Shown here: positions 39,000 to 48,373 of the stretch, piece after piece
Numbering within the stretch: position 1 is the first letter of the stretch
Layout of the letters: each line of letters starts with the position of its first letter
Assembly (NCBI RefSeq): GCF_019083805.1
Contig: NZ_JAHRDV010000005.1
Coordinates: 1-64,000 of the forward strand
DNA from: Acetobacter estunensis
GTDB lineage: Bacteria; Pseudomonadota; Alphaproteobacteria; Acetobacterales; Acetobacteraceae
Length of the DNA stretch: 64,000 bases
Direction: 5' to 3'
Notes under the pieces: model-generated
Seen by the model: the letters and a program-made list of their open reading frames with translations, nothing else
Database searches by the model: none
Told to the model about the DNA's origin: nothing
Program-made: the position numbers and the translations under genes

Positions 39000-39383
39000 A
39001 TGTTCTACAATCACGAAAATCGTCATCCCATCGCATACGCTGCCGACCGCTCGGGAGAAAGCGCCGGAAGCCACAACGCTGGGAACTTCGCTGAAAATCG
39101 CGAGAAAGCTTCTGAGGCCGGTCGCAAGGGGGGGCACGCCAGCCACGGAGGTCATGACAGCACCACAACTCACGAAAAAGCCCAGCACAATCCGGGGAAC
39201 TTTGCAGAAGACCATGAAAAGGCCGTAGAAGCCGGTCGCAAAGGCGGACAGGCCAGTCATGGGGGGCACGGCTCTGAAGCCTCCCATACAGAAGGAGCGC
39301 ACAAGTCCGGAAACTTCGCAGACAATCCGGAAAAAGCGGCCGAAGCAGGCCGCAAGGGTGGGCATGCCAGCCACAAATCCTGA
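39000..39383 (+). CDS. KGG-repeat stress-induced protein (GsiB/Con-10 type)
   Basis: A 127-residue, very hydrophilic protein with three tandem KGG repeats of about 24 residues: GNFAENREKASEAGRKGG, GNFAEDHEKAVEAGRKGG and GNFADNPEKAAEAGRKGG, each followed by a His/Ser/Gly-rich linker (HASHGG). This is the repeat of Bacillus GsiB and fungal Con-10 type proteins, intrinsically disordered hydrophilins linked to desiccation and general stress. GGAG lies 8 bases before the ATG. The histidine-rich linkers might bind metal, which is speculation. A strong hairpin follows. Confidence 0.9.
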   Translation: MFYNHENRHPIAYAADRSGESAGSHNAGNFAENREKASEAGRKGGHASHGGHDSTTTHEKAQHNPGNFAEDHEKAVEAGRKGGQASHGGHGSEASHTEGAHKSGNFADNPEKAAEAGRKGGHASHKS

Positions 39384-39399
39384 TAACGCCGTCATTGCG

Positions 39400-39426
39400 C
39401 CGGAAGCATGCTCGTCATGCTTCCGG
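39400..39426 (+). terminator. Hairpin after the KGG-repeat gene
   Basis: An 11-bp perfect stem (CCGGAAGCATG / CATGCTTCCGG, loop CTCGT) lies 16 bases after the stop. There is no T-run, so it may stabilise the transcript or terminate weakly. Confidence 0.55.
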
Positions 39427-39701
39427 GCAGTCAAACAGAACGATTACAATCGTCAGGTTTTCCGAACGTTCGAATTGATTATTGGGGTGATGCTTTTCCC
39501 AGAAAGAGCCTATCCGCAAATATCAGCCCTAGAGCATCTTAAATACAAAACCTCTGAGAGTGGATTTGAATGAACCACTCGCATGAAACGCGCCATTTCA
39601 GGATAACGGTATAATATGTATGCCCATTACCCTAAACAGCTTCGTAATTTCTGGTGCTTTCGTTCAGATGCGAGCATCGTGGTGACTGTCAACGATCTCT
39701 C
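39427..39701. other. Intergenic region between the KGG-repeat and tldD genes
   Basis: Between convergent genes. It contains no supported gene or clear terminator for tldD, and its composition is AT-richer than the flanks. With the hairpin before it, the gene-free stretch is about 318 bases. Confidence 0.4.
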
Positions 39702-41201
39702 TCAGGAAGTCGTGCCGCCCACCGTCAGTCCCGTCATCTTGAGCGTGGGCTGTCCCACACCCACCGGCACGCCCTGCCCCGCCTTGCCGCACGTGCCAAT
39801 ACCGGGATCGAGCGCCACATCGGACCCAATCATGGAGATTGAGGTCATGGCGTCCGCACCGTTCCCGATCAACGTTGCTCCCCGCACCGGAGCCGTCACT
39901 TTGCCGTCCTCGATCAGATACGCCTCGGACGCCGCGAACACGAACTTTCCGGAGGTGATATCCACCTGACCACCACCGAAATTCACGGCGTAAAGCCCAC
40001 GTTTTACGGAACGGATCATGTCTTCGTTGGTTGCCTGACCACCGAGCATCAAGGTGTTGGTCATACGCGGCAACGGCATGTGCGCGTAGGACTGGCGACG
40101 GCCATTGCCTGTGGGAGACGCTCCCATCAGACGCGCATTGAGACGATCCTGAATGAAACCGGTCAGGATGCCATCCTCGATCATCACCGTGCGGCCCGTA
40201 GGCGTTCCCTCGTCATCCACGGTCAGGCTGCCCCGCCGGTCGGGGAGCGTGCCGTCGTCCACCACCGTCACACCCGGGCTGGCCACGCGCTTGCCCATCA
40301 GGCCAGAGAACATGGAGGTCTTCTTGCGGTTGAAATCTCCCTCCAACCCATGGCCCACGGCCTCGTGCAGGAGAATGCCGGGCCAGCCGGAACCGAGCAC
40401 GATTTCCATCTCGCCCGCCGGAGCCGGACGCGCATCCAGATTGACCAGTGCCGTGCGCAGCGCCTCGTCCACCGCCCCGCGCCACGCATTTTCCTCGATC
40501 AGCTTCGTCAGGCTGTAGCGTCCGCCAAAACCGTGCGTGCCACTCTCGCGCCGCCCGTCCTTTTCCACCACGACCGAGACGTTCAGCCGCACCAGCGGGC
40601 GCAGATCCGCCACGCGCGTCCCGTCCGCCCGCACGATCTGCACGGCCTGCCATTCGGACGCGAGGGACGCCATGACCTGCACCACGCGGGCATCGCGCCC
40701 CCGGGCATAGGCATCGATCTCTCCCAGCACAGCGGCACGGCGTGCAAAATCCGTCTCGTGCAGTGGGTTGATGTCCGCATAAAGGCGCGTGTTCGTGGAG
40801 CGCGGCGGGGGCGCCATCACGCCAGTGCGGCCATTGCGAACCTCGCGCACGGTCTCACCCGCGCGACGCAGGGATTTCGCGCTGATCTCATCCGAATGGG
40901 CAAAACCGGTTTCCTCGCCCAGCACGCTGCGCAGGCCAAAACCGCTGGATGTGTCGAAAGACGCGGAGCGGATCACGCCATCATCAAGCGAGAGCCCTTC
41001 ACTTTCGCGGTATTCCAGAAACAGCTCGCCATCATCCATGCCGGCCAGCGCGTCGGCCGTCAGCGTCTGCGCTTCATCACGACCAAGGCGGGAAGCGGCC
41101 CGCTCAAAGAACAGATGATCGGTCGCAGCCAGCGGACCAAGACCGGCTACGGCGGACTGAGCGCGGGAAGGGGCGTTCGGGGTTGAGGCATCGGACGACA
41201 T
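39702..41201 (-). CDS. tldD: Metalloprotease TldD
   Basis: A 499-residue TldD of the TldD/TldE (PmbA) family. The zinc-binding motif HEAVGHGLEGDF lies near residue 275, with a downstream GTCGKAGQGVPVGVGQPTLK (partially quoted) region typical of the C-terminus. TldD/TldE forms a heterodimeric protease that processes small peptides and degrades unfolded polypeptides in the cytoplasm. No tldE is present in the window. I start at the ATG at 41201, which has GGGAG upstream; a longer frame extends across the divergent promoter region. Confidence 0.94.
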   Translation of the reverse strand: MSSDASTPNAPSRAQSAVAGLGPLAATDHLFFERAASRLGRDEAQTLTADALAGMDDGELFLEYRESEGLSLDDGVIRSASFDTSSGFGLRSVLGEETGFAHSDEISAKSLRRAGETVREVRNGRTGVMAPPPRSTNTRLYADINPLHETDFARRAAVLGEIDAYARGRDARVVQVMASLASEWQAVQIVRADGTRVADLRPLVRLNVSVVVEKDGRRESGTHGFGGRYSLTKLIEENAWRGAVDEALRTALVNLDARPAPAGEMEIVLGSGWPGILLHEAVGHGLEGDFNRKKTSMFSGLMGKRVASPGVTVVDDGTLPDRRGSLTVDDEGTPTGRTVMIEDGILTGFIQDRLNARLMGASPTGNGRRQSYAHMPLPRMTNTLMLGGQATNEDMIRSVKRGLYAVNFGGGQVDITSGKFVFAASEAYLIEDGKVTAPVRGATLIGNGADAMTSISMIGSDVALDPGIGTCGKAGQGVPVGVGQPTLKMTGLTVGGTTS

Positions 41202-41386
41202 GGGCAAGACTCCCGCAAGAACGGGCAGCGGGTCGGCAAGCGCCGGGCCGTTCACCACCCTGATACGTCTTTGTGTCATACTCGCTTTCGTCACCGACAG
41301 AAAAGTCGGATGACGGACGGACCCCATCGGGGCCTCCTGCGTTTCTCTCCCAGCCGGGCCATGACGCTACGAAGAAAGGACATCAT

Positions 41387-43327
41387 TTGACGCGTAGGAC
41401 CGCGCATATCCGCTTTTCCCGCTTTCTGGCTTCCGGCATCCTTGCCCTCACCGCCGGAAGCGCGCTTGCCCCCGCAGCTCACGCCCAGACGGCAGGAGAG
41501 ACGATGACGGTTTCGTCCGATACCGCGCCGGTCACGCCCGAGGCTGCCTCCCCGGACGATGTGCCCGTGCTGTTGCACCCCGCCATTATTCCGCCTCCAC
41601 AAGCCGCGCGCCTGCCCGAACATCAGGATCTGCGGCCCCCCTCCATCATTCTCGACGGACTGTTCGACGCCATCGGACGGGCACGCATCTTTACCGATGC
41701 CAAGGCCGCCGCCGATGCCTATCCCAACCGGCCGCCCGAGGAGATCCTCGCCGCATGGCGCAGCCAGAACGATCAGCCAGGCTTCGACCTCAAGACCTTC
41801 GTGGCAACATGGTTCACCGTCCCGGCCATCGTCTCGGCTGCGTATCAGCGCACTCCGGACGAAAGCGTGCGCGACTACATCTCGGGCATGTGGGACGTGC
41901 TGACACGTCAGCCGGACACTCCTGTGCCGTGGTCCTCGCTGCTGACGCAACCCCAGCGCTACGTGGTGCCGGGGGGGCGATTCTCGGAGCTGTATTACTG
42001 GGACAGCTACTTCACGATGATCGGCCTCTATGAGGACAACCGCGTCGATCTTCTGCGCTCGACCTTTATCTGCCTCGCCTCCATGATCGACCGTTACGGG
42101 CACATCCCCAATGGGGCGCGCACCTATTATCTGGGACGCTCGCAACCTGCCTTCTTTGCGATGATGCTCGATCTGCTGGCCCAGCATGATGGCAAAAGCA
42201 TCTATGTGAAATATCTCCCCGAACTCCAGAAGGAATATGCCTACTGGACGGACGGGGAAGCATCGCTCAAGCCCGGTCAGGCGTGGCGACATGCCGTCCG
42301 GCTGCGCGACGGCAGCTTCCTGACACGTCCATGGGACGATTTCGATACGCCGCGTGATGAGAGTTACCCGCAGGATATCGCCACAGCACGCACCACGGAT
42401 CGTCCCGCGCACGAACTCTGGCGCGACCTGCGCGCAGGTTCCGAGACAGGATGGGATTTCTCCTCGCGCTGGCTGGCGGACGGACACACGCTCTCCACCA
42501 TTCGCACCACCGATCTTGTCACGATCGAGATGAGCGTGGCCGTGGCGCATCTGGTGCAGACACTAGCGAAAGCGCACGAACTGGCCGGCCACAAGATGCA
42601 GGCCCGACACTACGCTGCCGAAGCGGCCCGGCGCGTGGCGACCGTTCAACGTGTCTTCTGGGACGCTGAACGCAAGGCGTTCATCGATTACGACTGGAAG
42701 ACCGACACCCACACAGGCGTTCTGTCCGCCGCCACTGTCGTTCCGCTGTTTTTCAACATGGCCACCCCCGAACAGGGTCATGCCGTGGCGCAGACGGTGC
42801 GGGAGTCTCTGCTCAAACCCGGAGGCATCGCGGCCTCCACCGTCACCAGCGGGCAGCAATGGGACGCCCCCAACGGTTGGGCGCCTTATCAGTGGATGGC
42901 TGTGAAGGGACTCTCGGCCTACAAGGAAGACGCTCTGGCGGAAGACGTCGCGCGGCGCTGGATGACGCGCGTGATCGGCACCTATGAAAAAAGTGGTGTT
43001 CTGCTTGAGAAATACGATGTCGTCAGCCCCACCATTCAGAAGGACGGCGGCACGGGCGGTGGCGAATACCCCATGCAGATCGGCTTCGGCTGGACCAATG
43101 GTACGCTGGTCGGGATGATGAACCGCTATCCGCGCCTGACGCAGCAGATTCTCAATCACAACCCACAGGCCGGTCAGGAATCCAAAATCGAGGATACGCC
43201 GGGCGACGGCCTCCAGCCCAATGCCCCACCCATCGCAACGGTGGTGCATCCAACGCTCAAGGGGCAGGCTGCCTCACAGGAGAGCGTGCCCCGCGATGGC
43301 GTGCCGCTTTCTCCCGATCACCCCTGA
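41387..43327 (+). CDS. treA: Periplasmic trehalase (GH37)
   Basis: A 646-residue exported trehalase. After a signal peptide (FLASGILALTAGSALAPAAHA, cleaved near residue 34; only part quoted elsewhere), both GH37 signatures are present: PGGRFSELYYWDSYF near residue 200 and QWDAPNGWAPYQWM near 490. It splits trehalose into two glucoses in the periplasm, feeding periplasmic glucose oxidation in acetic acid bacteria. The best start is the TTG at 41387, with AAAGGA 6-7 bases upstream and a signal peptide directly after it; an in-frame ATG at 41273 would add 38 residues before the signal. The last 60 residues are Pro-rich and lie beyond the catalytic domain. Confidence 0.93.
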   Translation: MTRRTAHIRFSRFLASGILALTAGSALAPAAHAQTAGETMTVSSDTAPVTPEAASPDDVPVLLHPAIIPPPQAARLPEHQDLRPPSIILDGLFDAIGRARIFTDAKAAADAYPNRPPEEILAAWRSQNDQPGFDLKTFVATWFTVPAIVSAAYQRTPDESVRDYISGMWDVLTRQPDTPVPWSSLLTQPQRYVVPGGRFSELYYWDSYFTMIGLYEDNRVDLLRSTFICLASMIDRYGHIPNGARTYYLGRSQPAFFAMMLDLLAQHDGKSIYVKYLPELQKEYAYWTDGEASLKPGQAWRHAVRLRDGSFLTRPWDDFDTPRDESYPQDIATARTTDRPAHELWRDLRAGSETGWDFSSRWLADGHTLSTIRTTDLVTIEMSVAVAHLVQTLAKAHELAGHKMQARHYAAEAARRVATVQRVFWDAERKAFIDYDWKTDTHTGVLSAATVVPLFFNMATPEQGHAVAQTVRESLLKPGGIAASTVTSGQQWDAPNGWAPYQWMAVKGLSAYKEDALAEDVARRWMTRVIGTYEKSGVLLEKYDVVSPTIQKDGGTGGGEYPMQIGFGWTNGTLVGMMNRYPRLTQQILNHNPQAGQESKIEDTPGDGLQPNAPPIATVVHPTLKGQAASQESVPRDGVPLSPDHP

Positions 43328-43351
43328 CGCTGTCGATACATTTCGCTCATG

Positions 43352-43387
43352 AAAAAAGGCCTGCCCCGAACGGGAGCAGGCCTTTTT
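43352..43387. terminator. Bidirectional terminator between treA and dnaJ
   Basis: Arms AAAAAAGGCCTGC and GCAGGCCTTTTT flank a short loop. T-runs on both strands fit use by the convergent treA and dnaJ genes. Confidence 0.9.
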
Positions 43388-43408
43388 CAGTGAAGCGGGA
43401 CCGAATGT

Positions 43409-44557
43409 TCAGTCCTGCCCTTCGAAGAAGCTTTTCACACGACTGAAGAAACCGGCATGTTCCGGACTGCTTTTGACATGCTCCCCCGCTTCCTTCTCGA
43501 ATTCTTCAAGAAGTTCGCGCTGGCGCTTGGTCAGATTCTGTGGGGTCTCCACCACAACCTGCACATACATATCCCCGCGTGAGGAAGACCGCAGGACGGA
43601 GAAACCTTTGCCCCGAAGACGGAAATGCTCGCCGCCCTGCGTTCCGGCAGGGATCTTCACCTTGGCGCGCGAACCGTCCACAACCGGCACCTCGATCTCG
43701 GTGCCAAGCGCGGCCTGCGTCATGCGCAGCGGCACGCGGACATAGATGTTGGAACCGTCACGCTGGAAGAGTTCGCTGCGCTGCACGGCAACATGAACAT
43801 ACAGATCGCCTGCGGGCGCACCCTTGCCCCCGGATTCACCCTCGCCCGAAAGGCGGATGCGCGTGCCGTCCTCGATCCCGGCCGGAATGGCCACTTCCAG
43901 CGTACGGGTGGTTTCAATGGTGCCTTCGCCATGACATGAGGCGCAGGGGTCTTTCACCACGCGGCCTTCCCCATGACAGGTGGGGCATGGACGCTCGACC
44001 ACGAAAAAGCCCTGCTGGGCACGCACCTTGCCCGCGCCGTGACAGGACGGGCAGACCTGAACGCCAGCCTCGCCTTCCTTGGAGCCGGTGCCCTCACAGG
44101 ACTCGCACAAAATGCGGGTGCGAACGGTGACAGGCTTCTTCACGCCGCTGAAGGCTTCCGCCAGCGTGACCTCGACCTGCACCTGAATGTCGGAGCCGGC
44201 GCGCACAGCACTGCCGCCCCCGCGACGGCCCATCATGTCGCCGAACATCTGCTCGAAGATGTCGCCCAGACCGCCGCCTGCGAAACCGCCGCCGAAGTCG
44301 AAGCCGCCCGGTCCACCACCGCCGCCATTGGTGAACGCGTCATGACCGAAGCGGTCATAGGCCGCGCGTTTCTGCTCGTCCTTGAGGACGTCATACGCCT
44401 CGTTGATTTCCTTGAAGCGCGCCTCGGCCGCGCCATCTCCCGGATTACGGTCCGGGTGATACTTCATGGCCAGTTTCCGGTACGCCTTCTTGAGCTCGTC
44501 AGAGGAGGCTTCCCGAGAGACTTCCAGAACAGCGTAATAATCCAGTTTGGTGGCCAT
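43409..44557 (-). CDS. dnaJ: Chaperone protein DnaJ
   Basis: A 382-residue type I DnaJ. The J domain with its HPD motif ([10 protein letters not shown] near residue 33), a Gly/Phe-rich segment ([18 protein letters not shown]), four CxxCxGxG zinc repeats ([32 protein letters not shown]) near 145-215, and the C-terminal substrate domain are all visible. It delivers clients to DnaK and stimulates its ATPase. GAGGA lies 6 bases before the ATG. It follows dnaK by 140 bases with a hairpin between, so it may be partly uncoupled from dnaK. Confidence 0.97.
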   Translation of the reverse strand: MATKLDYYAVLEVSREASSDELKKAYRKLAMKYHPDRNPGDGAAEARFKEINEAYDVLKDEQKRAAYDRFGHDAFTNGGGGGPGGFDFGGGFAGGGLGDIFEQMFGDMMGRRGGGSAVRAGSDIQVQVEVTLAEAFSGVKKPVTVRTRILCESCEGTGSKEGEAGVQVCPSCHGAGKVRAQQGFFVVERPCPTCHGEGRVVKDPCASCHGEGTIETTRTLEVAIPAGIEDGTRIRLSGEGESGGKGAPAGDLYVHVAVQRSELFQRDGSNIYVRVPLRMTQAALGTEIEVPVVDGSRAKVKIPAGTQGGEHFRLRGKGFSVLRSSSRGDMYVQVVVETPQNLTKRQRELLEEFEKEAGEHVKSSPEHAGFFSRVKSFFEGQD

Positions 44558-44589
44558 CTAGTTCCTCATGAGTGGGATGAAAGCACAAA

Positions 44590-44615
44590 CGCCCGCTCCC
44601 TGAACGGAGCGGGCG
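44590..44615 (-). terminator. Hairpin between dnaK and dnaJ
   Basis: A perfect 10-bp GC-rich stem (CGCCCGCTCC / GGAGCGGGCG, loop of 6) is followed on the minus strand by GTTTGTGCTTTC. It may attenuate read-through from dnaK, lowering DnaJ relative to DnaK, or protect the dnaK mRNA. Confidence 0.6.
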
Positions 44616-44697
44616 TCTGGGACCCTCGGAGAGCACAAGACCGCCCTCCCGTGAAGTGACGGAGCGGGACAGTCCCACCCCATCACGGCATATCCGC

Positions 44698-46608
44698 TCA
44701 GGACTTCTTGTTGTCGTCGATTTCCTCGAAGTCGGCGTCGACAACCTTCTCATCGGGCTTGGCGCCGCCAGCAGCGGCACCTTCCGCCGCACCCTCGGCA
44801 CCCTGACCGGCCTTGTAGACGGCCTCACCGACCTTCATCGCCGCCTGCGTCAGACGCTCGGAAGCTGATTTCAGCGTGTCCGCGTCCGAACCTTCAAGAG
44901 CCGATTTCACAGCCTTGATGGCCTCTTCCGCCTCGCTGCGGACATCGGCCGGAACCTTGTCGCCACCCTCGGAGAGCGACTTCTCGGTCTGGCTGACCAG
45001 CGCATCGGCGTTATTGCGGGCCTCGACCTGCTCACGCTTCGCCTTGTCAGCTTCCGCGTTTGCCTCGGCGTCCTTGACCATCTTGTCGATGTCGGACTCC
45101 GACAGACCACCAGAGGCCTGGATCTTGATCTGCTGCTCCTTGCCAGTCGCCTTGTCCTTGGCCGACACGGAGACGATGCCGTTTGCGTCGATGTCGAAGG
45201 TCACTTCAATCTGCGGCACGCCACGCGGAGCCGGAGCGATGCCCGTCAGGTCGAAGTTGCCCAGCAGCTTGTTGTCAGCCGCCATCTCACGCTCGCCCTG
45301 ATAGACCTTGATGGTCACGGCGCTCTGGTTGTCTTCCGCAGTCGAGAAGGTCTGGCTCTTCTTCGTCGGGATCGTGGTGTTGCGATCGATCAGACGGGTG
45401 AACACGCCACCCAGCGTCTCGATACCCAGCGACAGCGGCGTCACATCAAGAAGCAGCACGTCCTTGACGTCGCCCTTGAGCACCGCACCCTGAATGGCCG
45501 CACCGATCGCCACGACTTCGTCGGGGTTCACGTTGCGGGCTGGTTCCTTGCCGAAGAAGGACTTCACTTCCTCGATCACCTTCGGCATGCGAGTCATGCC
45601 GCCGACGAGGATAACCTCATCGATCTTGGACGCATCCAGACCCGCATCCTTCAGAGCCGCCTTACAGGGCTCAAGCGTGCGGGCAATCAGATCTTCCACC
45701 AGGCTCTCAAGCTTCGCACGGGTCAGCTTGACCACGAGATGCTTCGGACCCGACGCATCCGCCGTGATGAACGGCAAGTTGATCTCAGTCTCCTTGGAAG
45801 AAGACAGCTCGATCTTGGCCTTCTCGGCCGCTTCCTTCAGACGCTGGAGCGCCAGCTTGTCGCTCTTGAGGTCGATGCCCTGATCGCGCTTGAACTCGCT
45901 GGCAAGGAAATCGATGATCCGGTTGTCGAAGTCTTCACCGCCGAGGAACGTGTCACCGTTGGTGGACTTCACCTCGATCACGCCATCGGAAATCTCGAGG
46001 ATCGAGACGTCGAACGTGCCGCCACCAAGGTCATAGACCGCAACCGTGCCGCCGTTCTTCTTCTCGAGACCATAGGCCAGAGCGGCTGCCGTCGGCTCGT
46101 TGATGATACGCAGAACTTCGAGGCCCGCGATCTTGCCCGCGTCCTTCGTGGCCTGACGCTGGGCGTCGTTGAAGTACGCCGGAACGGTGATGACGGCCTG
46201 CGTGACCTTCTCGCCGAGATAGGACTCCGCCGTCTCCTTCATCTTGCCAAGCACGAAAGCGGAAATCTGCGCCGGAGCGTATTTCTTGCCGCGCGCTTCC
46301 ACCCATGCGTCGCCGTTGTCACCCTTTACGATCTCGTAGGGGACGAGCTTCTTGTCCTTCTGGACGGTCGGATCGTCGTAACGACGGCCGATCAGACGCT
46401 TGACGGCATACAGCGTGTTGGTGGGGTTGGTGACGGCCTGACGCTTGGCGGCCTGACCGACCAGCATCTCGCCACCTTCGGTGAAGGCCACCATGGACGG
46501 CGTGGTGCGCGCGCCTTCGCTGTTCTCGATAACCTTCGTTTCGTTGCCTTCACGGACGGCGACGCAGGAGTTGGTCGTACCGAGATCGATACCGATAACC
46601 TTGCTCAT
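44698..46608 (-). CDS. dnaK: Chaperone protein DnaK (Hsp70)
   Basis: A 636-residue Hsp70. The N-terminal [13 protein letters not shown] phosphate-1 motif, [14 protein letters not shown] near residue 190, [11 protein letters not shown] near 335, the linker [16 protein letters not shown] near 385 and the acidic C-terminus (DADFEEIDD) show a complete protein. It folds nascent and stressed proteins with DnaJ and GrpE. GAAGGAG lies upstream of the ATG. A sigma-32-type promoter lies 110-140 bases upstream, between grpE and dnaK, so dnaK can be heat-induced separately from grpE. Confidence 0.98.
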   Translation of the reverse strand: MSKVIGIDLGTTNSCVAVREGNETKVIENSEGARTTPSMVAFTEGGEMLVGQAAKRQAVTNPTNTLYAVKRLIGRRYDDPTVQKDKKLVPYEIVKGDNGDAWVEARGKKYAPAQISAFVLGKMKETAESYLGEKVTQAVITVPAYFNDAQRQATKDAGKIAGLEVLRIINEPTAAALAYGLEKKNGGTVAVYDLGGGTFDVSILEISDGVIEVKSTNGDTFLGGEDFDNRIIDFLASEFKRDQGIDLKSDKLALQRLKEAAEKAKIELSSSKETEINLPFITADASGPKHLVVKLTRAKLESLVEDLIARTLEPCKAALKDAGLDASKIDEVILVGGMTRMPKVIEEVKSFFGKEPARNVNPDEVVAIGAAIQGAVLKGDVKDVLLLDVTPLSLGIETLGGVFTRLIDRNTTIPTKKSQTFSTAEDNQSAVTIKVYQGEREMAADNKLLGNFDLTGIAPAPRGVPQIEVTFDIDANGIVSVSAKDKATGKEQQIKIQASGGLSESDIDKMVKDAEANAEADKAKREQVEARNNADALVSQTEKSLSEGGDKVPADVRSEAEEAIKAVKSALEGSDADTLKSASERLTQAAMKVGEAVYKAGQGAEGAAEGAAAGGAKPDEKVVDADFEEIDDNKKS

Positions 46609-46720
46609 TATGTCTTTTCTCCTTCAGCGGCGCCACCCGACCCGAAGCATCGGGCGACACCCTTCAATTTATCGTGGCAAACCCTCGGAAAACCGAACGG
46701 GTTCACCTCTTTCCCTACCG

Positions 46721-46749
46721 ATGTAGGAGGCCCTCACAGGGGTTTCAAG
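46721..46749 (-). promoter_or_regulatory. Sigma-32 (RpoH) promoter of dnaK
   Basis: The minus strand reads CTTGAA, with CTTG followed by 18 bases and then CCTACATCGG. This matches the alphaproteobacterial RpoH consensus CTTG-N17/18-CYTATNTNNG with one mismatch. The predicted start is near 46714, about 105 bases before the dnaK ATG. Confidence 0.7.
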
Positions 46750-46783
46750 AGGACCGCAACCCCCTGAGCACCTCCTTTTTCCC

Positions 46784-47416
46784 TTACGAAGCGCCACCTT
46801 CGTTCTTGGCGACGACAACCATCGCGGGCTTGAGTAGACGTCCATGCAGCGTCCATGTCGGCGTCCAGGCCTGCATGACCGTTCCATGCGCATGTTCAGC
46901 GCTCGGCTGCTCAGCCATGGCCTGATGCTGATTGGCGTCGAACGGCTTGCCGGACGGGTCTTCACTCACCACGCCATGACGCTCAAGGATGGACAGGAAA
47001 GAACGCTCCGTTCCCTCGATGCCTTCGCGCATCGTGGTGATGAGCTTGTCCTCGCCTTCGACCTTGGGCGGCAGGCTGGCGAGAGCCCGCTTGAGATTCT
47101 CGGCGGCCTCGACCACGTCACGCGCGAATTTCTGCACCGCATACTGGCGGGCATCGTCCACATCGCGCTTGGCGCGGGCGCGCAGATTCTGCATCTCCGC
47201 TTCCGAACGCATCCATTTGTCGTGCTCTGCCGCGAGCTGGTCTTCCAGCTCCTTGATTCTGGCGCTGGCCGCACTCATCACGTCGTCCGTGGAGGGAGCG
47301 CCTTCGGGCTGTGCATCCGTCCCGGCTGTCGTGTGGGACGAACCGTGCTCGGTGGGGCCGTTCACCGCATCTTCCGCTGGCGCTTCGGCCCCTTGGGTGT
47401 CTGTCGTGTTGGTCAT
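46784..47416 (-). CDS. grpE: Nucleotide exchange factor GrpE
   Basis: A 210-residue GrpE. After a variable acidic N-terminus come the long coiled-coil helix (ARIKELEDQLAAEHDKWMRS near residue 50), FARDVVEAAENLKRALASL near 95, and the C-terminal beta domain ending VQAWTPTWTLHGRLLKPAMV-like sequence (partially quoted). It exchanges ADP on DnaK. The ATG at 47416 has no Shine-Dalgarno sequence; a promoter-like element ends about 8 bases upstream, so the mRNA could be leaderless. An in-frame ATG at 47434 is the alternative. Gene order grpE-dnaK-dnaJ runs on one strand. Confidence 0.93.
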   Translation of the reverse strand: MTNTTDTQGAEAPAEDAVNGPTEHGSSHTTAGTDAQPEGAPSTDDVMSAASARIKELEDQLAAEHDKWMRSEAEMQNLRARAKRDVDDARQYAVQKFARDVVEAAENLKRALASLPPKVEGEDKLITTMREGIEGTERSFLSILERHGVVSEDPSGKPFDANQHQAMAEQPSAEHAHGTVMQAWTPTWTLHGRLLKPAMVVVAKNEGGAS

Positions 47417-47424
47417 GTGACAAG

Positions 47425-47453
47425 AATTAGGCATCCGGATGGAGGACGACAAG
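47425..47453 (-). promoter_or_regulatory. Candidate sigma-32 promoter of grpE
   Basis: CTTG, 18 bases, then CCTAATT on the minus strand: the same CTTG-N18-CCTA layout as the dnaK promoter, one mismatch from CYTATNT. The start of transcription would fall within about 2 bases of the grpE ATG at 47416. Confidence 0.45.
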
Positions 47454-47626
47454 GCATCGACAGGGAGGAATTCTCACTGCCCACCCATGCGTACGGCAGC
47501 CGGTCTGTTTCGTGAGGTGAGACATACCCCATAGCCCCGCTCCTCCCGGCAAGCTATTGTGCCCCCGACTGAAGCCCGAGCGCACCGTGGGATGGGTGTC
47601 GCCTCCGTTGTGGGAGAACCGGATAC

Positions 47627-48334
47627 GTGACGGAAAAACAAACGATCGCCCTGGTCGATGACGATCGCAACATCCTGACCTCCGTACAGATGACGTTGGA
47701 AGCCGAAGGTTATCAGGTCCGCACATTCACCGATGGCGAGCAGGCTCTGGTGGATCTCACCAACCGCCCGGTGGATCTGGCCGTGCTCGACATCAAGATG
47801 CCCCGCATGGATGGCATGGAACTGCTTCAGCGCCTGCGCGCACGCTCCAACCTGCCCATCATCTTTCTATCGTCGAAGGACGAAGAGGTGGATCAGCTCA
47901 TGGGGCTGCGTCTCGGCGCGGACGATTATATCACCAAGCCGTTTTCCCAACGGCTGCTGATCGAGCGCATCCGGGCTCTTCTGCGCCGTAACGAGGTCAA
48001 CAAGGCCGAAATGGCGGGCGAGGGCGGCGCCAGCCTGCTTGTGCGCGGCGATCTGTCTCTCGATGAATCGCGTCACCGTTGTCAGTGGAAAGGCCACGAC
48101 GTCCCGCTGACCGTAACAGAGTTCCTGCTGGTCAAGGCTCTGGCGGCCCGTCCGGGACTGGTGAAATCGCGCGATCAGCTCATCGACGCGGCCTATGGCG
48201 ACAACATCTACGTGGATGACCGCACCATCGACAGTCACATCAAGCGCGTGCGCAAGAAGTTCCGGCAGGTGGATGAGGACTTCAACCAGATCGAGACGCT
48301 CTACGGTATCGGCTACCGCTACAAGGAAGACTGA
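47627..48334 (+). CDS. chvI: Response regulator ChvI (OmpR family)
   Basis: A 235-residue OmpR-type regulator. The receiver domain has the acidic pocket LVDDDRN at residue 9, the phospho-acceptor D55 in [13 protein letters not shown], and KPFS near 104. The C-terminal winged-helix has [16 protein letters not shown] and [12 protein letters not shown]. With ChvG it senses envelope and acid stress in alphaproteobacteria and controls surface polysaccharide and membrane genes. It begins with GTG, preceded by GGAGAACCGG. chvG follows after 39 bases. It is divergent from grpE. Confidence 0.93.
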   Translation: MTEKQTIALVDDDRNILTSVQMTLEAEGYQVRTFTDGEQALVDLTNRPVDLAVLDIKMPRMDGMELLQRLRARSNLPIIFLSSKDEEVDQLMGLRLGADDYITKPFSQRLLIERIRALLRRNEVNKAEMAGEGGASLLVRGDLSLDESRHRCQWKGHDVPLTVTEFLLVKALAARPGLVKSRDQLIDAAYGDNIYVDDRTIDSHIKRVRKKFRQVDEDFNQIETLYGIGYRYKED

Positions 48335-48373
48335 TACGGTGCAGCCCGGCTTCCGCCCGACGGATCGTGCGGC

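Noticed and set aside
38978-39002. GGAAC followed 16 bases later by GTATG at the KGG gene start
   Set aside because: The -10 part does not fit CGTT and the element runs into the start codon and its own ribosome binding site.
47500-47560. CTTGCC ... CTATGG on the minus strand as an alternative grpE heat-shock promoter
   Set aside because: The spacing of 13 bases does not fit the alphaproteobacterial RpoH pattern; the element nearer to grpE fits better.
44558-47626. Search for a CIRCE element (TTAGCACTC-N9-GAGTGCTAA) around dnaJ, dnaK and grpE
   Set aside because: No such inverted repeat was found.
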